This document shows, in pieces, positions 42,907 to 51,333 of a stretch of DNA of 51,333 bases (the stretch's first letter is position 1; each line of letters opens with the position of its first letter). The stretch is from Clostridiales bacterium (GTDB lineage Bacteria > Bacillota > Clostridia > Christensenellales > Aristaeellaceae), in NCBI GenBank assembly GCA_012728815.1, contig JAAYEI010000013.1, positions 1-51,333 on the forward strand, written 5' to 3'. The position numbers were made by a program, and so were the translations under genes. The notes beneath the pieces are model-generated. The model was not told the DNA's origin, searched no databases, and worked only from the letters and a program-made list of their open reading frames with translations.

Positions 42907-42975
42907 GTGTGTCGCGCCAGACTCCAGGTGGAGCTGGCAGGGAACCCCACCTAAAAATCTATCGGAGGGCATTGA

Positions 42976-43779
42976 ATGAACATCATCGTGGCAATCAAGC
43001 AGGTGCCGGAAACCAGCAACGTCAAAATGGATCCGGTCACCGGGACCATGATTCGCGAAGGCGTGGAGAGCATCATCAACCCGCTGGATCTCTACGCCAT
43101 AGAAGCGGCCAACCAGCTCAAGGAAGCCCACGGCGGCAAGGTCACCGTGGTCACCATGGGCCCGCCCAATGCCGAGAAGGCGCTCAAGGAAGCCATCGCC
43201 ATGGGGTGTGACGAGGCAGTGCTGATTTCAGACCGCGCCTTCGCGGGCGCGGACACCTGGAGCACGTCCTACGTCCTGGCCAAGGCCATTGAGGACCTGG
43301 GGGAGTTTGACCTCATCCTCTGCGGCGAGCGCGCCACTGACGGCGATACCGGCCAGGTTGGCCCCAATATCGCAGCGGCGATGGATGTGCCGCTGGCCAC
43401 CTACGTCAGCCAGATTGAGAGCGCAGACCCCGCCACCGGCGAGCTGCTGGTTTGGCGCATGACCGAATATGGCTACGAGAAGCTGCAGCTGCCCCTGCCG
43501 TCACTGCTCACCGTGGTCAAGGAGATCAGCTTCCCCAGGCTGCCCACTCTCAGGGGCAAGCAGCGCGCCCGCGCGGCGGACATCAAGTCTTACAATGCCT
43601 CCAACCTGGAGGTGGAGAAGGACAAGATCGGCCTGAAGGGCTCCCCCACCCGCGTCATCAAGATTGAAACCCCCAAGGTCACCCGCGGCGGCACCATCAT
43701 CAAGCCCGCGGACGAGAAGGACCTGGAGGATGCGGTGGACAAGCTGATCGACTTCCTCAAAGCCAAAGAGATTCTGTAA
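42976..43779 (+). CDS. etfB: Electron transfer flavoprotein beta subunit of the lactate dehydrogenase complex
   Basis: The 267-residue EtfB starts MNIIVAIKQVPETSNVKMDP and carries DLILCGERATDGDTGQVGP, the stretch that in bifurcating Etfs lines the nucleotide and beta-FAD site. It corresponds to LctB of Acetobacterium. With EtfA and LctD it should form a complex that oxidises lactate with NAD+ while consuming reduced ferredoxin (flavin-based confurcation). CGGAGGG precedes the ATG. etfA begins 10 bases after its stop. Confidence 0.94.
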   Translation: MNIIVAIKQVPETSNVKMDPVTGTMIREGVESIINPLDLYAIEAANQLKEAHGGKVTVVTMGPPNAEKALKEAIAMGCDEAVLISDRAFAGADTWSTSYVLAKAIEDLGEFDLILCGERATDGDTGQVGPNIAAAMDVPLATYVSQIESADPATGELLVWRMTEYGYEKLQLPLPSLLTVVKEISFPRLPTLRGKQRARAADIKSYNASNLEVEKDKIGLKGSPTRVIKIETPKVTRGGTIIKPADEKDLEDAVDKLIDFLKAKEIL

Positions 43780-43789
43780 GGAGGCAGGC

Positions 43790-44791
43790 ATGAAACATCA
43801 AAACGTCTGGACCATCGCCGAAGCCCATGACGGCAAACTGAGGACCGTATCCTACGAGCTGCTCGCCCGGGGCCGCCAGCTGGCGGATGACCTGGGTCAG
43901 GAGCTGGTTTCTGTGCTGATTTCCGGCCATGTGGACAAGGACGAGCTGCAAAAGCTCATCGAGCGCGGCGCGGACCGTGTGCTGGTGGTGTTTGACGAGT
44001 GGCTGGACAGCTTCATCGCCGAAACCTACAGCAACATCCTCTGCGACCTGATTCTTGAGCGCAAGCCCGAAATCGTGCTGGCCGCCGCCACCTTCAACGG
44101 CCGCACCCTGTTGCCCCACGCGGCCATGCGCCTGCACGTGGGCCTGACGGCGGACTGCACCGGCCTGGCCATTGACCCCATCACCAAGGACCTGCTGCAG
44201 ACCAGGCCCGCCATCGGCGGCAACATCCTGGCCACCATCAAGTCCCCCGACCACCGGCCCCAGATGGCCACGGTACGTCCCAAGTCCACCAAGCCGCTGG
44301 ACAAGGACAAGGACCGCAAGGGCGAGATTGAGCTGGTGCCCTTCAAAACCGCCTGGGTGGACCCGCGCGTCAAGCGCCTGGCCACCCGTGAGGAGGCGGG
44401 GGAGGACATCAACATCCAGGAAGCCGATGTGGTGGTGGCGGGCGGCCGCGGCATGAAGAAGGGCGAGAACTTCAACATGCTGCAGACCCTGGCGCGCAAC
44501 CTCGGCGGGGTGGTGGGCGCCACCCGCGACGCGGTGGACCGGGGCTGGGCGAAATATCCCCAGCAGGTGGGCCTGTCCGGCAAGACGGTCACCCCTAAGC
44601 TGTTTGTGTCTGTGGGCGCCTCCGGTTCCATCCAGCACCTGGCTGGCATGAAAACCTCGGAGAACATCATCGCCATCAACACCAACGAGGACGCGAACAT
44701 CTTCCAGGTCGCGGACTTTGGCATCGTAGCCGACCTGTTTGAGGTGCTGCCCTTGCTGAACAAGAAGCTGGAGGAGGAGGGTTCCAAATGA
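43790..44791 (+). CDS. etfA: Electron transfer flavoprotein alpha subunit
   Basis: The 333-residue EtfA has an N-terminal half with NILCDLILERKPEIVLAAATFNGRTLLPHAAMRL. The C-terminal alpha-FAD domain has VVAGGRGMKKGENF, SGKTVTPKLFVSVGASGSIQHLAGMK and AINTNEDANIFQVADFGIVAD. No cysteine-rich ferredoxin domain precedes it, unlike the longer LctC of Acetobacterium as I recall it. It equals lctC by position. GGAGGC precedes the ATG; the stop overlaps the lctD start (ATGA). Confidence 0.94.
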   Translation: MKHQNVWTIAEAHDGKLRTVSYELLARGRQLADDLGQELVSVLISGHVDKDELQKLIERGADRVLVVFDEWLDSFIAETYSNILCDLILERKPEIVLAAATFNGRTLLPHAAMRLHVGLTADCTGLAIDPITKDLLQTRPAIGGNILATIKSPDHRPQMATVRPKSTKPLDKDKDRKGEIELVPFKTAWVDPRVKRLATREEAGEDINIQEADVVVAGGRGMKKGENFNMLQTLARNLGGVVGATRDAVDRGWAKYPQQVGLSGKTVTPKLFVSVGASGSIQHLAGMKTSENIIAINTNEDANIFQVADFGIVADLFEVLPLLNKKLEEEGSK

Positions 44792-46215
44792 AATACAACA
44801 AGCTGACCCCTGAAATCATCAAGGAAATTGAAGCCATCGTGGGCGCGCGCAACCTCATCATGGACGAGGAGGCCATGCTGCCCTACTCCCACGACGAAAC
44901 GCCGGCCGACCAGTACGGCGTCATGCCCGGCGTGGTGGTCACCCCCACCACCACCGAGCAGGTCGCGGAGCTGGTCAAGCTGGCCAACCGCCACCTGATC
45001 CCCGTCACCCCCCGGGGCGCGGGCTCGGGCCTGTCCGGCGGCGCCATCCCCATCTACGGCGGCATCCTGCTGTCTGTGGAGAAGATGAACAAAGTGCTGG
45101 AGATTGACTACGCCAACATGATGATCGTGGTGGAGCCGGGCCTGGTTACCAATGAGATCAACGGCCTGGTGTCCGACCACGGCCTCTTCTTCGCCGGCTA
45201 CCCGATGAGCCTGGAGTCCTGCTTTGTGGGCGGCAACATCGCCGAGAACGCGGGCGGCGGCAAGGCGGTCAAGTATGGCGTGACCGGGCAGTACATCGTG
45301 GGCATGGAGCTGGTCACCCCCGAGGGCGACGTGGTCATGCTGGGCGGCAAGAACGTGAAGGACGTCACGGGCTATGACCTCAAGAAGCTCATCGTGGGCA
45401 GCGAAGGCACCCTGGGCATCGTCACCAAGGCCATCATCAAGCTGTCACCCAAGCCCAAATACCAGTCCGACTTGCTGGTCCTCTTTGAGGATGTGGACAC
45501 CTCCATCGCGGCGGTGCCCGTCATCTTCTCCAAGGCCGGCATCACCCCCACCTCCATTGAGTTCATGGACAAGGCCAGCGTGCACACCTCCTGCAACTAC
45601 CTGAACGAAAACCTGCCCTATCAGCAGGCCGGCGCCATGCTGCTGGTCAGCGTGGACGGCACCGAGAAGGAGCAGGTGGACCTGGATGCCGAGCGCATCG
45701 GCGAGCTGCTCATGAAAAACGGCGCGCTGGAGGTCTATGTTGCGGACAACTTCACCACCCAGGAGCGCGTGTGGTCGGTGCGGCGCAACATCGCCGAGGC
45801 CTTCAAGGTCTACTCCCCCCACCAGAGCCTGGAGGACATCGTGGTGCCCATCGGCGCCATTCCCGAGCTCATGCCCAAGGTGGAGGCCATCTCCAAGAAG
45901 TATGACATCGCCATGCCCACCTACGGCCATGCCGGGGACGGCAACCTGCACACCACCCTGGTCAAGAACCCCGACCACAGCATGGAGCAGTGGTACGACA
46001 TCGAGGAGAAGGCCCTGGTGGAGCTGTATGACGCGGTGCACAGCATCGGCGGCAAGCTGTCCGGCGAGCACGGCATCGGCATCAAGCGCAAGAAGTACAT
46101 GCAGGACCTGATGGACCCGGTGGAACTGAAGATGATGCGCGGCATCAAGCGCGCGCTGGACCCCAACAACATCATGAACCCGGGCAAGATGTTTGACCTG
46201 GAAGCGGCCCACTGA
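44788..46215 (+). CDS. lctD: FAD-dependent lactate dehydrogenase (GlcD/LctD type)
   Basis: A 475-residue FAD-linked oxidase. The FAD-binding PCMH domain shows VTPRGAGSGLSGGAIP, GNIAENAGGGKAVKYGVT and GSEGTLGIVT. The C-terminal catalytic domain shows TYGHAGDGNLHTTL and SGEHGIGIKRKKYM. It fits the glycolate oxidase GlcD/D-lactate dehydrogenase family and, next to etfBA, the confurcating lactate dehydrogenase LctD. Start overlaps etfA by four bases. It likely prefers one lactate isomer; the racemase downstream would supply the other. Confidence 0.93.
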   Translation: MKYNKLTPEIIKEIEAIVGARNLIMDEEAMLPYSHDETPADQYGVMPGVVVTPTTTEQVAELVKLANRHLIPVTPRGAGSGLSGGAIPIYGGILLSVEKMNKVLEIDYANMMIVVEPGLVTNEINGLVSDHGLFFAGYPMSLESCFVGGNIAENAGGGKAVKYGVTGQYIVGMELVTPEGDVVMLGGKNVKDVTGYDLKKLIVGSEGTLGIVTKAIIKLSPKPKYQSDLLVLFEDVDTSIAAVPVIFSKAGITPTSIEFMDKASVHTSCNYLNENLPYQQAGAMLLVSVDGTEKEQVDLDAERIGELLMKNGALEVYVADNFTTQERVWSVRRNIAEAFKVYSPHQSLEDIVVPIGAIPELMPKVEAISKKYDIAMPTYGHAGDGNLHTTLVKNPDHSMEQWYDIEEKALVELYDAVHSIGGKLSGEHGIGIKRKKYMQDLMDPVELKMMRGIKRALDPNNIMNPGKMFDLEAAH

Positions 46216-46235
46216 CAGCTTCAAGGAGGTATCAG

Positions 46236-47507
46236 GTGATTATCAAGCTACCCTATGGCAAGGGGCACGAGCAGGTCGAGGTGCCGGAAGGCCACCTGGC
46301 CGGCGTGCTGCTCTCCAAGGCCCATGAGTTTGTCGCCCAAAAGAGCGAGGCCGAGCTGGTGCGCGACGCGCTGGCCAACCCCATCAACTCCCCCAGGCTG
46401 GGTGAACTGGCCAAGGGAAAGAAGAACATCGTCATCATTTCCAGCGACCACACCCGCCCGGTGCCCTCCCACGTCATCATGCCCATCCTGCTGGAGGAAC
46501 TGCGCGCGGCCAACCCGCAGGCGCAGGTCACCATCCTGGTGGCCACGGGCTTCCACCGCGCCACCACGGACGCGGAGCTGCGCGCCAAATATGGCGATGA
46601 CATCGTGGACAATGTCAAGATCCACATCCACGACAGCATGAACGACGAGATGGTGGACATGGGCCTGCTGCCCTCGGGGGGCAAGTTCATCCTCAACAAG
46701 GTGGCGGCCGATGCCGACCTGCTCATTGGTGAGGGCTTCATTGAGCCGCACTTCTTCGCCGGCTTTTCCGGCGGGCGCAAGAGCGTGCTGCCGGGCGTGG
46801 TCAGCTACCGCACGGTGCTGGCCAACCACTGCGCCCAGTTCATCGGGTCCCCCCACGCGCGCACCGGGGTGCTGGAGGACAACCCCCTGCACCGGGACAT
46901 GCTGCACGCGGCCAAGGTAGCCAACCTGGGCTTCATCATCAACGTGGTGATCAACGCCGACAAAAAAATCATCAAGGCCTTCGCTGGCCACCGGGAGGAC
47001 GCGCACCTTGAGGGCTGCGAGTTTGTCCGTGAGCTGGCCGGGGTCAAACGTGTGGAGGCGGACATCGCCGTCACCACCAACGGCGGCTATCCGCTGGACC
47101 AGAACATCTACCAGGCGGTAAAAGGCATGACGGCAGCGGAAGCCACCGTCAAGGAGGGAGGGGTGATCATCATCGCTGCGGCGTGCAGCGACGGCCACGG
47201 CGGCCAGGCTTTCTTTGACACCTTCAACAACGCGTCCGGCCCCCGTGAGGTGATGGACAGCATTGTGAAGACCCCCATGGACCAGACCATTCCTGACCAG
47301 TGGGAATCCCAGATTCTGGCGCGCATCCTGCTGCGCCACAAGGTCATCATGGTCACCGGCGCGCCGCGTGAGATGGTGGAAGCCATGCACATGCACTACG
47401 CGAAGGACATGGAGGAAGCGATGGACATGGCCCGTGGCATGGTTGGCCGGGATGACTACAAGGTTACCGTAATCCCCGACGGGGTGTCCGTCATCGTGGT
47501 TCCCTGA
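46236..47507 (+). CDS. larA: Nickel-dependent lactate racemase
   Basis: The 423-residue LarA-type protein keeps the key residues almost at the positions of the Lactobacillus enzyme: H107 in GFHRAT, H172 in [12 protein letters not shown]182 in GGRKSVLPG (the residue that holds the nickel-pincer nucleotide) and H198 in [16 protein letters not shown] is the substrate-side motif. It interconverts L- and D-lactate. The GTG start at 46236 follows AAGGAGGT. It holds the lctE position. The cofactor makers LarB, LarC and LarE are not in the window and must be elsewhere, if present. Confidence 0.93.
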   Translation: MIIKLPYGKGHEQVEVPEGHLAGVLLSKAHEFVAQKSEAELVRDALANPINSPRLGELAKGKKNIVIISSDHTRPVPSHVIMPILLEELRAANPQAQVTILVATGFHRATTDAELRAKYGDDIVDNVKIHIHDSMNDEMVDMGLLPSGGKFILNKVAADADLLIGEGFIEPHFFAGFSGGRKSVLPGVVSYRTVLANHCAQFIGSPHARTGVLEDNPLHRDMLHAAKVANLGFIINVVINADKKIIKAFAGHREDAHLEGCEFVRELAGVKRVEADIAVTTNGGYPLDQNIYQAVKGMTAAEATVKEGGVIIIAAACSDGHGGQAFFDTFNNASGPREVMDSIVKTPMDQTIPDQWESQILARILLRHKVIMVTGAPREMVEAMHMHYAKDMEEAMDMARGMVGRDDYKVTVIPDGVSVIVVP

Positions 47508-47533
47508 CCCAAATAACTGTAGGAGGCGTTCAC

Positions 47534-49231
47534 ATGAATTCGATTCTCGAACCCATTTTGGCGTTCCTGCCCATCCTGTTGGTCATTGTGCTGATGGTGT
47601 GGTGGAACAAGCCGGCCAAGGTGGCCATGCCCATCGCCTGGCTGCTGGCCGCCATCATCGGCCTGACCTTCTGGCAGATGGACTTCATGAAAGTGCTGGG
47701 CTTCTCGGTCTTTGGCCTGCTCAAAGCCATCGATGTGCTGCTGATTATATTTGGCGCCATCCTCATCCTCAACACGCTGAAGAAATCCGGCGCCATGAGC
47801 GTCATCAGCAACGGCTTCAACAACATCAGCAAGGACCGCCGCGTGCAGGCCATCATCATCGGCTGGATGTTCGGCGCCTTCATTGAGGGCGCGGCCGGCT
47901 TTGGCACCCCCGCCGCCCTGGCGGCCCCCCTGCTGGTGGGCCTGGGCTTCCCGGCGGTGGCCGCCGCCATGGTGGGCCTGGTGATGAACTCCACCCCCGT
48001 GTCCTTTGGCGCGGTGGGCACCCCGGTGGCCATGTCCATGACGGTGCTGTCCTCCACCCTGACCAACCTGGGCGTGGACCCGGCCTTCTTTGAGAAGAAC
48101 CTGGTCGTCTTCACCGCCATGGGTCATGCCATCGTGGGCACCTTCATCCCGCTGCTGGTCATCTCCCTGATGACCAAGATCTACGGCAAAAACAAGAAGT
48201 TCTCCGACGGCCTCAAGGCCGCCCCCTTCGCCATCTTCGCCGGCCTGGCCTTCACCGTGCCCTACATGCTCATTGCCCTGCTCTTTGGGCGTGACCTGCC
48301 CTCCCTGCTGGGCGGGCTCATTGGCCTGGTCATCGTGGTGCTGGCGGCGCAGAAGGGCTTCCTGGTGCCCAAGGACGTGTGGGACTTCCCCAGCAAGACC
48401 GAGTGGAATCCTGAGTGGACGGGCGGGGAGATCGAGCCCAACAAGCCCTCCAACATGTCCCTGGTCAAGGCCTGGACGCCTTATGTGCTCATCGCGGCCA
48501 TCCTGGTGATTACCCGCATCCCGCAGGTCGGGCTGAAGGCCTGGCTGAACACCCTGCTCATCAAGATCCCCAACGTGCTGGGGTCCGGGCTGGATTACGC
48601 GCTGCCCTGGGCTTACAACCCCGGCGTCGTGCCCTTCATCCTGGTGGCGCTGCTCACCTTCGTCTTCCATGGCCTCAAGGGCAAGGAAGTCAAGGAGGTG
48701 CTGGCCGCCACCGGCAAGCAGGTGCTGGGCGCCGCCATCGCGCTGTTCGCGGGCGTGGCCATGGTGCAGCTCATGCTCAACTCCCATGTCAACAACGGTG
48801 GCCTGGTCAGCATGATGACCAGCATGGCCAAGGCGCTGGCGGACATCTCCGGCCGCTTCTATGTGCTGATGGCCCCCTTCATCGGTGTGCTGGGCGCCTT
48901 CATGTCCGGTTCCAACACCGTTTCCAACAACCTGTTCACCGGCTTGCAGTTTGAGGCGGCCAACATCCTCAACATGCCCGAGGTGCTCATCGTGGCCCTG
49001 CAGGTCATTGGCGGCGCCATCGGCAACATGATCTGCGTGAACAACGTGGTCGCGGTTTCCGCCACGGTCGCCATCACCGGCAAGGAAGGCAAGCTGATCC
49101 GCACCAACATGCGCCCGATGATCCTCTACTCTATCGGTGTCATCATCGTTATCGGTGCCCTGATCCTCATGGGCGTGAACCCTGTGCCGATTGACCCGCA
49201 GCTGCCCGCGGCCGTGCCCCCGGTTGGCTGA
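47534..49231 (+). CDS. lctP: L-lactate permease (LctP/LldP family)
   Basis: A 565-residue transporter with about 12-14 hydrophobic segments. Family marks are [43 protein letters not shown] and, near the end, [16 protein letters not shown] and [18 protein letters not shown]. It imports lactate with protons or sodium. AGGAGGC precedes the ATG. It ends the operon and corresponds to lctF; an intrinsic terminator follows. Confidence 0.96.
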   Translation: MNSILEPILAFLPILLVIVLMVWWNKPAKVAMPIAWLLAAIIGLTFWQMDFMKVLGFSVFGLLKAIDVLLIIFGAILILNTLKKSGAMSVISNGFNNISKDRRVQAIIIGWMFGAFIEGAAGFGTPAALAAPLLVGLGFPAVAAAMVGLVMNSTPVSFGAVGTPVAMSMTVLSSTLTNLGVDPAFFEKNLVVFTAMGHAIVGTFIPLLVISLMTKIYGKNKKFSDGLKAAPFAIFAGLAFTVPYMLIALLFGRDLPSLLGGLIGLVIVVLAAQKGFLVPKDVWDFPSKTEWNPEWTGGEIEPNKPSNMSLVKAWTPYVLIAAILVITRIPQVGLKAWLNTLLIKIPNVLGSGLDYALPWAYNPGVVPFILVALLTFVFHGLKGKEVKEVLAATGKQVLGAAIALFAGVAMVQLMLNSHVNNGGLVSMMTSMAKALADISGRFYVLMAPFIGVLGAFMSGSNTVSNNLFTGLQFEAANILNMPEVLIVALQVIGGAIGNMICVNNVVAVSATVAITGKEGKLIRTNMRPMILYSIGVIIVIGALILMGVNPVPIDPQLPAAVPPVG

Positions 49232-49256
49232 GCCCTGAAACACCCTGAATCAACCA

Positions 49257-49288
49257 GACCGCCGCCCGGCAACCGGGCGGCGGTCTTT
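49257..49288 (+). terminator. terminator of the lactate operon
   Basis: GACCGCCGCCCGG (49257-49269) and CCGGGCGGCGGTC (49273-49285), a perfect 13-bp stem with a three-base loop, followed by TTT. Confidence 0.88.
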
Positions 49289-49316
49289 GCGTGTGTCAGG
49301 CGGCGTCAGGCAGCCA

Positions 49317-50399
49317 TCAGGGCGATTCGCCGTCCACCCAGGTGCCCTCCCAGCTGTCCAGCCAGTCCTCCATGACCCAGTCGTCCTCCCCGCCGTCCTC
49401 GCTGGGCACAAAGCCGCGGATCAGGGTGGCCATCATGTAGCCGGTGCGGCCCTCCACCCACACCTGTTTCCACCAGGCGGTGCCGCCGGTCACCACCACC
49501 TGGGTGCCGTTGGGGTAGAGCCCCAGGCTGGGGGAGGAGGTGGAGCCCTTCTGGCGCAGGTGTGCGCCTTGGCCGGCTGGGTTGTCTACCACGCTGAGCG
49601 CGCCCTCGGGCTGCTGGATGTAGGCGCCGGGGTCAATGTCCGCGTAGATGGGCTGGGGGGACAGGCCCGAGGCCATCATGAACCCCAGTTGGCCGTCCGC
49701 TGTCTGTACCTGGGCAAACTCCTCCGTCACCCCCAGCACCCGCACCTGGGCGCCGTTGCTGTAGCCGCCCAGCTTGTCGGACTGGTAGCTTTGCCCGGCG
49801 CGCAAGGTCAGGCCCGGGTCGCGCGGGTTTTGCACGGTGGCGGTCTGAACATAAGTCTGCACGCTGCCGGGCATGGCGTCCAGCAGCAGGCTGTCCAGCT
49901 TCATGAAGCCTTCCAGGCTGCCGATGCGCACTTTTACATAATTGTCCTTGGGTGCCTGGATCAGGGTAACTACCACGCCGTTGTAGTACTTGCCAAGGGA
50001 ATCAGACCGGCTGCTGGCGCCTTTTTGCAGGTGGACGCGCACAAAGGGATCCGCGCTGTTGACGATGGCGATGCCGCTGCCGTCCTCTTGGGTTTTGGGA
50101 CGCAGGCCGCTGGCTTTCACCCAGCCGGGCAGGCGCTGGCCGGCTTCGTTGACGCGCAGGATGTTGAGCCACTCACCCTGGTTGGAGAGCACTTCAAAAA
50201 CCGCGCCGCTGTCCAGTACAAAACCGCTCTTTGTGCCCTCATCCGGGCTTTCGTAGACTGGCACCTTCTCGCCGGGGTTGATGTAGACAAGGGGCGCTTC
50301 CACCACCTGGGCCGTGGGCAAAAGGGGCAGGGTCAGCAGGATGGAGAGCAGGAAAACCGCTATCATTTGGCGGGATGAATGTGTAGAAAACAATTTCAT
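49317..50399 (-). CDS. Secreted protein with four bacterial SH3-like repeats
   Basis: The 360-residue protein has a signal peptide (RQMIAVFLLSILLTLPLLPTA, cleavage near residue 31) and then four SH3b-like units of about 60-75 residues. They start near VYINPGEKVPVYESP, FVRVHLQKGASSRSDSLGKYYNG, GLTLRAGQSYQSDKLGGYSNG and GAHLRQKGSTSSPSLGLYPNG. The last two end in GFMMA and GYMMA. The tail is acidic and tryptophan-rich (EDDWVMEDWLDSWEGTW). No enzyme domain is present, so wall binding or sensing is likely. GGGAGGT precedes the ATG. Confidence 0.82.
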   Translation of the reverse strand: MKLFSTHSSRQMIAVFLLSILLTLPLLPTAQVVEAPLVYINPGEKVPVYESPDEGTKSGFVLDSGAVFEVLSNQGEWLNILRVNEAGQRLPGWVKASGLRPKTQEDGSGIAIVNSADPFVRVHLQKGASSRSDSLGKYYNGVVVTLIQAPKDNYVKVRIGSLEGFMKLDSLLLDAMPGSVQTYVQTATVQNPRDPGLTLRAGQSYQSDKLGGYSNGAQVRVLGVTEEFAQVQTADGQLGFMMASGLSPQPIYADIDPGAYIQQPEGALSVVDNPAGQGAHLRQKGSTSSPSLGLYPNGTQVVVTGGTAWWKQVWVEGRTGYMMATLIRGFVPSEDGGEDDWVMEDWLDSWEGTWVDGESP

Positions 50400-50432
50400 G
50401 ATACCTCCCGGGCGCTGTTTCGCCGCATGGAA

Positions 50433-50461
50433 AGTATACCCCCTCGGCCTTTTTCGGGCAA
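50433..50461 (-). promoter_or_regulatory. promoter of the SH3-repeat gene
   Basis: On the minus strand TTGCCC (50461-50456), 17-base spacer, TATACT (50438-50433). Confidence 0.7.
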
Positions 50462-50578
50462 ACTTCCACGGCCAATGTTCACCGTTCAGACACAAGGCTA
50501 AAAAAGCCGGGAGGGTATATTCCCAGTGATTGGGCGTAAAATCAGGCGCCCATACAGGACGAAGGAAAGGATGGTCTC

Positions 50579-51094
50579 ATGAAGAAAACCAAGAAGGCTC
50601 TGATGTTCATCGCCCCGAAGTTTGATGAGAAAGAGACGATTTACCCCTACTACCGTTTGCAGGAAGCAGGGTACGAGGTGGATGTGGCCGGCACCAGGGA
50701 AGGGGAGTACAAAGGCAAGACCGACTTCACTTTTGAAGCCAACATCACCTTCAAGGACGCCAAGGAAGCGGATTATGACGCGCTGGTCATCCCCGGCGGC
50801 TATGCCCCGGACAAGGTGCGCACCGATCCTGATGCCCTCAGGCTGGTGAAGGCCTTCCGCGCTTCCCAAAAGCCCATCGCCATGATCTGCCACGCGGGCT
50901 GGGTGGCGGCATCCGCCGACGTCATCAAGGGCGTCAGACTGACCTCCACCAAGGCCATCAAGGACGACCTGGTGAACGCAGGCGCCCAGTGGGAAGACAG
51001 TGAAGCCGTGGTGGACCAGGGCTTTGTCACCTCCCGTTCACCGGCTGACCTGCCCGCCTTCATGAAAGCCCTGCTCAAGGAACTGGACAAGTAA
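50579..51094 (+). CDS. PfpI/DJ-1-family protein (YraA-like)
   Basis: The 171-residue protein is a class I glutamine-amidotransferase-like fold of the PfpI/DJ-1 group. ALMFIAPKFDEKE supplies the conserved glutamate, DALVIPGGYAPDKVR is the core loop, and AMICHAGWVAASA holds the nucleophile cysteine followed by histidine. Members are called intracellular protease, deglycase or general stress protein, and the reaction is debated. GAAGGAAAGG lies upstream of the ATG. It has no partner gene. Upstream, GGGTATATTCCC at about 50513 is a small inverted repeat that may be regulatory. Confidence 0.9.
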   Translation: MKKTKKALMFIAPKFDEKETIYPYYRLQEAGYEVDVAGTREGEYKGKTDFTFEANITFKDAKEADYDALVIPGGYAPDKVRTDPDALRLVKAFRASQKPIAMICHAGWVAASADVIKGVRLTSTKAIKDDLVNAGAQWEDSEAVVDQGFVTSRSPADLPAFMKALLKELDK

Positions 51095-51162
51095 TCAACT
51101 TTAACCGGGGCCGCATTGCTATGATTGCCAGAGCCATAAATGCCACGATGGCATCAACAGGC

Positions 51163-51248
51163 GGCAGCTGAAGCGCGACACGAGGGAACAATGTGAGCGA
51201 GCCTCACAACAAGCCCATCGTTGTCGCGCTTCACTGCTTTCTGCTGCC
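51163..51248. repeat. large nested inverted-repeat structure
   Basis: GGCAGC (51163-51168)/GCTGCC (51243-51248) enclose GAAGCGCGACA (51170-51180)/TGTCGCGCTTC (51222-51232), an 11-bp perfect stem. This in turn encloses TGTGAG (51192-51197)/CTCACA (51203-51208). A separate hairpin TGCCACGATGGCA lies at 51141-51153. No long T-run follows on either strand. It separates the convergent pfpI-like and dockerin genes and could be a bidirectional terminator, a mobile repeat or an RNA. Confidence 0.55.
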
Positions 51249-51333
51249 CTATAAGCCCAGGGTGTTGTTGATCACCCACACCACATCCTGGATGTTCACC
51301 TGGTCATTGGCATCCGCGTTGGCGTTTGTGTAG
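51249..51333 (-). CDS. Dockerin-like C-terminal fragment
   Basis: Only the last 27 codons are inside the window; the gene enters from the right edge. The reading frame ends NANADANDQVNIQDVVWVINNTLGL and stop TAG. The pattern D/N-x-D/N-x-N-D-x-V-x-x-x-D followed by a hydrophobic helix is a type I dockerin half: a calcium loop plus the V-W-V-I-N helix. Dockerins attach secreted enzymes or other exported proteins to cohesins. The protein body is unknown. Confidence 0.75.
   Translation of the reverse strand, partial: YTNANADANDQVNIQDVVWVINNTLGL

Noticed and set aside
47456..49243. A 595-codon minus-strand frame rich in H, D, G and Q opposite the lactate permease
   Set aside because: Its composition is what the reverse strand of a hydrophobic GC-rich gene gives; the permease is certain.
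1..51333. CRISPR arrays, insertion sequences, phage genes or a replication origin
   Set aside because: No regularly spaced direct repeats, no transposase or integrase motifs, and no DnaA-box cluster were seen anywhere in the window.

Overview
The window looks like a high-GC member of the Clostridia (Bacillota). The evidence is a T-box leader in front of serS, strong AGGAGG ribosome-binding sites, a soluble [FeFe] hydrogenase of the HydABC type, an Etf-linked lactate dehydrogenase operon in the same order as the lct operon of acetogens, small Clostridia-type families (DUF6054-like, zinc-ribbon, DUF5655-like), and a dockerin-like tail at the right edge. No species can be named. There are no insertion sequences, phage genes or CRISPR arrays. 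Promoters are unusually easy to read: many show TTGnnn, a 16-18 base spacer and TATAAT or TATACT.

Layout. Positions 1-90 hold the start of a leftward ABC ATPase. Positions 403-5862 hold a three-gene [FeFe] hydrogenase operon whose flavoprotein subunit is fused to a GltD/NfnB-type NADPH module, followed directly by a three-gene ABC importer (5888-8146). Positions 8253-14893 hold a pentose block: cupin, alpha-xylosidase, araA, araB and araD. A cyclic beta-1,2-glucan synthase-like protein split into two adjacent genes follows (15136-23446), converging with xylulokinase. Positions 24951-32521 are mixed small operons. They include a secreted caspase-like protein with an EF-hand loop, a cobalamin adenosyltransferase, glutathione peroxidase, and a secreted L,D-transpeptidase fused to a CapA-type domain. 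Positions 32541-32769 encode a well-delimited structured RNA that I cannot assign to a family. A lipase-like protein, tRNA-Leu and tRNA-Trp follow. Positions 35226-37491 hold obg, a GNAT acetyltransferase and yhbY. The leftward genes at 37624-42442 are yfbR, prdX, rarA, a nitroreductase and T-box-controlled serS. Positions 42976-49231 hold etfB, etfA, lctD, larA and a lactate permease. The right end has an SH3-repeat secreted protein, a PfpI/DJ-1 protein, a large inverted-repeat structure and a truncated dockerin gene.

How the parts fit. The lactate operon would import lactate, interconvert its isomers and oxidise it by flavin-based confurcation, which consumes reduced ferredoxin. The hydrogenase would exchange electrons among H2, ferredoxin and NAD(P)H. 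Both are pieces of a fermentative electron economy. The pentose genes would release xylose and arabinose units and feed the pentose phosphate pathway. Secreted cell-surface proteins with FlgD-like, SH3, caspase-like, L,D-transpeptidase and CapA modules form a second theme. Functional statements rest on motifs and recalled family knowledge; no database search was run.
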